A stretch of DNA of 17,719 nt, from contig DAOOPA010000016.1 in assembly GCA_035388025.1 (NCBI GenBank), positions 1-17,719 on the forward strand, given 5' to 3'. The notes beneath the pieces were generated by a model. That model did no database searches and had not been told where the DNA came from. It saw only the letters and a program-made list of their open reading frames with translations. This stretch comes from JAAZMX01 sp035388025 (lineage in GTDB: Bacteria > Patescibacteriota > Patescibacteriia > UBA2196 > GWA2-42-15). Below are positions 15,258 to 17,719 of the stretch, in pieces. The number at the start of each line of letters is the position of its first letter. Position 1 is the stretch's first letter. Position numbers and translations under genes: made by a program.

Positions 15258-15968
15258 TTACAGATTTAATTGCCTATCCAAAACCTGGCGCAATTCATCA
15301 GCGCTCAAGGCATAATTATAAACCTCATTGCCGATTATTAAATATGGCGTGGCATCAACCCCGAAAGCTTGCCCATCGCCTAGGCCTTCGGTCACCAAAT
15401 TAATGGTTTCTTTATTATCCAAACATTTGTTAAAAACAGCCAAATCCAAGCTGAGCTCTAAAGCTATTTTATTATAAAATTCTCTCTCCAGGCTTGCTTG
15501 ATTGACAAACAAATAGTCATGGTATTGCCAAAACTTACCTTGCTTATCAGCACATCTAGCCGCCAAGGAAGCGTTTCTGGCCTCCGCGTGAATTGGGTTG
15601 GGGAAATCTTTCCAAATCAATTTAATCCGATTGCCATACTCCGGCAAAACTTCGGCCAAAACGCCCTGCATCTGCGCGCAATAAGCGCACTGAAAATCGC
15701 CAAACTCTATTATTGTCAACCTGGCTGTGCTTTCGCCCCAAACCGGATCAGTTGCTCTAAGCAAAAAATGTTCTCCGGGCGTAATTAAAGGATCACTGGT
15801 CGTTTGTATGTTATCACTGATATTTATTGTCTTGTCAGTTTCAACCCTGGAGTTATTGCCTGCCATTCTTAGATCCAATATTCTGCCCACCCCTGACGCC
15901 AGAACAAAAAAGGCCACCAAGGCCAAAATGGAAAAAATCGCCCAAGGTATCACTCTCTGGTTGCGCAT
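15258..15968 (-). CDS. Membrane-anchored DsbA-like thiol oxidoreductase
   Basis: The 236-aa protein has an N-terminal membrane anchor (about 8-28) followed by a linker and an extracytoplasmic DsbA/thioredoxin-like domain. The active site is CAYC (94-97) in the context FGDFQCAYC, the cis-proline loop is DATPYLIIG (P208), and the helical insertion between them includes WKDFPNPIHAEARNASLAARCA. Two extra cysteines, C139 and C182, are at positions where related proteins often carry a second pair. It probably makes or isomerises disulfide bonds in surface proteins. No DsbB- or VKOR-like partner is in the window. It lies 4 nt after the beta-propeller gene and is the last gene of the operon, ending at a strong terminator. 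Confidence 0.9.
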   Translation of the reverse strand: MRNQRVIPWAIFSILALVAFFVLASGVGRILDLRMAGNNSRVETDKTINISDNIQTTSDPLITPGEHFLLRATDPVWGESTARLTIIEFGDFQCAYCAQMQGVLAEVLPEYGNRIKLIWKDFPNPIHAEARNASLAARCADKQGKFWQYHDYLFVNQASLEREFYNKIALELSLDLAVFNKCLDNKETINLVTEGLGDGQAFGVDATPYLIIGNEVYNYALSADELRQVLDRQLNL

Positions 15969-15972
15969 AAAA

Positions 15973-17265
15973 TTATTTCAATCTTATATAATAAATTTCA
16001 CTGGTAAAATTATCCCAAAAATAAAGTTTCCGGCTATCATCGCTAATAAATAATTGGCGTATCTGAAACTGTTCCAACTCTTGAGACAAAACCGGATAAG
16101 CCAACATCTTTTTTATTCCGGTCGCCAAATTTATCTGATAAATAACATCCGGACTTTCATTCACTAATTCAGGGTATAGACCAGCCGCCTGCGGTAAATT
16201 GACCGGTACGGCGCAATAAACGTTTAAGCCGTCCTTGGCGAAAACGCATTTACTGGCCCAAGTTATCAACCCCAACGCAAAATTATTATTGCCGATACTG
16301 TCGCCGACTGCGTCTGCCACCCACAAAGTCGGATTATATTGGCTTCCGGCGGTCAGCACGCTATACAAAATCTTATCTCCCTTGGGCGACCAAATGCCCT
16401 CAAAATTTGAGCCTCCCACCTTCAAAGATTTAAAATTCTCTCCGCTTAAGCCAATAAAAAACAACTCTTCCTGTTCCAAACCAATCGGCTTTCGGTAAAT
16501 GGCCACGACCTGATTATTGGGCGACCAATCAACAATCACTTTATCTCCCTGATCGCCTATTGGCTCAATCGCCTCTGATTTGGTTGTCGCCGCGTCGGAC
16601 ACTACCAGCCAATTATCTTCTTCGTTATCAGTCACATATTTATAAGCCACGCTTTCCGCTGACTGACTAAAAGAAAAATCTTCAGCCCCTGTTGGCAAGG
16701 TTGTTTTTTTGCCAGTCGTAAAATCATAAGTGATTACTGCTCCATCCGGGTATTGCAAAACGACCTTCTGCCCGCCCGGAGCCCAAGTCACCTCCTCCAC
16801 AAAAGGAAATTCTTCTTCGGACAAGACTGTCTTTTGGCCATTATTCAAATAAATTCTGTAAAATTTATCATCCTCAGCGCTCAAAAAATTAAAGCTATCC
16901 GCTTCTCGGCTCATGCTCTTTATCTCCGTACCTGCACTCAATCCGTTTGCCTTGGTAAAAGAACCCTTGGCTACCTCATTCACTTCCACGGCCTGTGCCT
17001 CTTCCTCTGGCCCCAGCCCCATTTCACCGACTTGTCCGCCAGCGCTTTGGGGCAATCTCCCTCCCCCTTCCGATATATTGCCTTCACCGCCCTGTCCGGC
17101 GCTCGGCAATCCGCCTTCGTACTGGCCCGTGTTAGTCGCTTGCTGATTAATGTTAGCGCCCTGTCTGATAAATATCAACCAAACTATCCCAAAAATCAAA
17201 GCCAGGCTAATCACTACCAAAAGTATCGCCAAAAAAATCCTTTTATAATTTAGATCTGGCAACAT
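15973..17265 (-). CDS. Membrane-anchored beta-propeller-like protein
   Basis: I do not recognise a named family. The 430-aa protein has one N-terminal membrane segment (about 9-33), then a Gly/Gln/Glu-rich, low-complexity linker (about 35-100). The rest is a beta-rich domain with repeated blade-like motifs of the TolB/WD40 (PD40) type: WAPGGQKVVL, WSPNNQVVAIY, WSPKGDKILYS and FISDDSRKLYFW. It is probably a surface-exposed propeller used for binding proteins or glycans. It sits 3 nt after the upstream partial gene and 4 nt before the DsbA-like gene, so all three should be co-expressed, and the oxidoreductase may act on its partners. Few cysteines are visible in this protein itself. Confidence 0.8.
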   Translation of the reverse strand: MLPDLNYKRIFLAILLVVISLALIFGIVWLIFIRQGANINQQATNTGQYEGGLPSAGQGGEGNISEGGGRLPQSAGGQVGEMGLGPEEEAQAVEVNEVAKGSFTKANGLSAGTEIKSMSREADSFNFLSAEDDKFYRIYLNNGQKTVLSEEEFPFVEEVTWAPGGQKVVLQYPDGAVITYDFTTGKKTTLPTGAEDFSFSQSAESVAYKYVTDNEEDNWLVVSDAATTKSEAIEPIGDQGDKVIVDWSPNNQVVAIYRKPIGLEQEELFFIGLSGENFKSLKVGGSNFEGIWSPKGDKILYSVLTAGSQYNPTLWVADAVGDSIGNNNFALGLITWASKCVFAKDGLNVYCAVPVNLPQAAGLYPELVNESPDVIYQINLATGIKKMLAYPVLSQELEQFQIRQLFISDDSRKLYFWDNFTSEIYYIRLK

Positions 17266-17268
17266 ATT

Positions 17269-17719
17269 TTATTTCCAAATTAAATTATTTACCTTCCAAA
17301 CACCGTTTATTTTTAATAATTCCACTTCCGCTTCCTGACTATAGTTCGTCTGACCGGCATCATCCACCCTGGTTCTTCTGGTATTAACTCGTATCTCCGC
17401 GCTCCCCTCCGCCATTTTTGTCTCCTCAATTTTTAACACCTTAGTGCTTATCCTTTCTTGAACGCCCTCACCGGTTTCCATATTTCTCTTGATAAAATCT
17501 TCCGACCAACTTACCATCTTCTGAGTCATCATCGGTTGTAAATCGATAACGTTCTGAAACTGAACGCCTGGCGAATAAGTACCGATCATTTCTACAAAAA
17601 ATTTAGCCATGTTTATCGCGTCTGATTTTGCCTGTTCCGCTGGATCGATCATTTGCTGGCTGTTGACATTATCTGTTTCACTCCCCTCCTGGCTGGGAAT
17701 ATTTTGTTGATCAATCGGC
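17269..17719 (-). CDS. Partial protein with NTF2-like C-terminal pattern
   Basis: The reading frame stays open to the right edge of the window, so the start is outside and about 149 residues are visible. The internal ATG at 17652 is unlikely to be the start because codons before it remain open. The first visible residues are Gln/Ser/Asn/Glu-rich, like a linker. The remainder mixes helix and beta strands and ends with VELLKINGVWKVNNLIWK, a pattern typical of NTF2-like or VirB8-like folds. This is inference from pattern only. It is first of the visible genes in the three-gene surface operon, 3 nt before the beta-propeller gene. Confidence 0.65.
   Translation of the reverse strand, partial: PIDQQNIPSQEGSETDNVNSQQMIDPAEQAKSDAINMAKFFVEMIGTYSPGVQFQNVIDLQPMMTQKMVSWSEDFIKRNMETGEGVQERISTKVLKIEETKMAEGSAEIRVNTRRTRVDDAGQTNYSQEAEVELLKINGVWKVNNLIWK

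Noticed and set aside
17650..17652. ATG at 17652 as the true start of the last gene
   Set aside because: Codons upstream stay open to the window edge, and the visible part looks like a linker, so the gene most likely begins outside.

Overview
This window looks like a chromosomal segment of a Patescibacteria (Candidate Phyla Radiation) genome, most likely from the Parcubacteria side. I infer this from the compact gene order, A/T-rich intergenic sequence, near absence of Shine-Dalgarno motifs, a helicase-degenerate PriA, a protein pairing sigma-70 region 4 with a HARE-HTH domain, and a VirD4/TraG-like ATPase with a C-terminal CxxC/CxxC zinc ribbon. All 15 protein genes end in TAA and none needs a recoded stop. 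No tRNA, rRNA, CRISPR array, insertion sequence or phage gene was seen.

Layout. (1) 54-2846 (-): uvrA, with a near-perfect sigma-70-type promoter. (2) 3076-6306 (+): priA-def-fmt, a replication-restart and initiator-tRNA formylation/deformylation operon. (3) 6462-12202 (-): a four-gene unit (membrane-anchored protein, VirD4-like ATPase, undecaprenyl-diphosphate phosphatase UppP, membrane family-2 glycosyltransferase) with its own promoter, a striking 5' hairpin leader and an intrinsic terminator. (4) 12185-13318 (-): a sigma-region-4/HARE-HTH regulator with its own consensus promoter. (5) 13454-13915 (+): a promoter and an RNA gene with no protein-coding potential of its own, which I identify as ssrA (tmRNA), 400 nt. 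(6) 14078-15203 (+): the translation operon infC-rpmI-rplT, ending in a strong bidirectional terminator. (7) 15258-17719 (-): a three-gene unit of membrane-anchored, outward-facing proteins: a DsbA-like thioredoxin-fold protein, a beta-propeller-like protein, and a partial protein with an NTF2-like C-terminal pattern that runs off the right edge.

How the genes relate. Regions 2, 5 and 6 are core translation and replication functions. Regions 3 and 7 concern the cell envelope and possibly macromolecular transport, a plausible theme for a host-attached CPR cell, but that link is inference. The most noteworthy signals are the tmRNA with a long tag and a non-canonical tRNA-like elbow, the PriA that lacks every recognisable helicase motif, the promoter plus hairpin that form almost the whole leader of the VirD4-like operon, and the sigma4-HARE regulator beside it.
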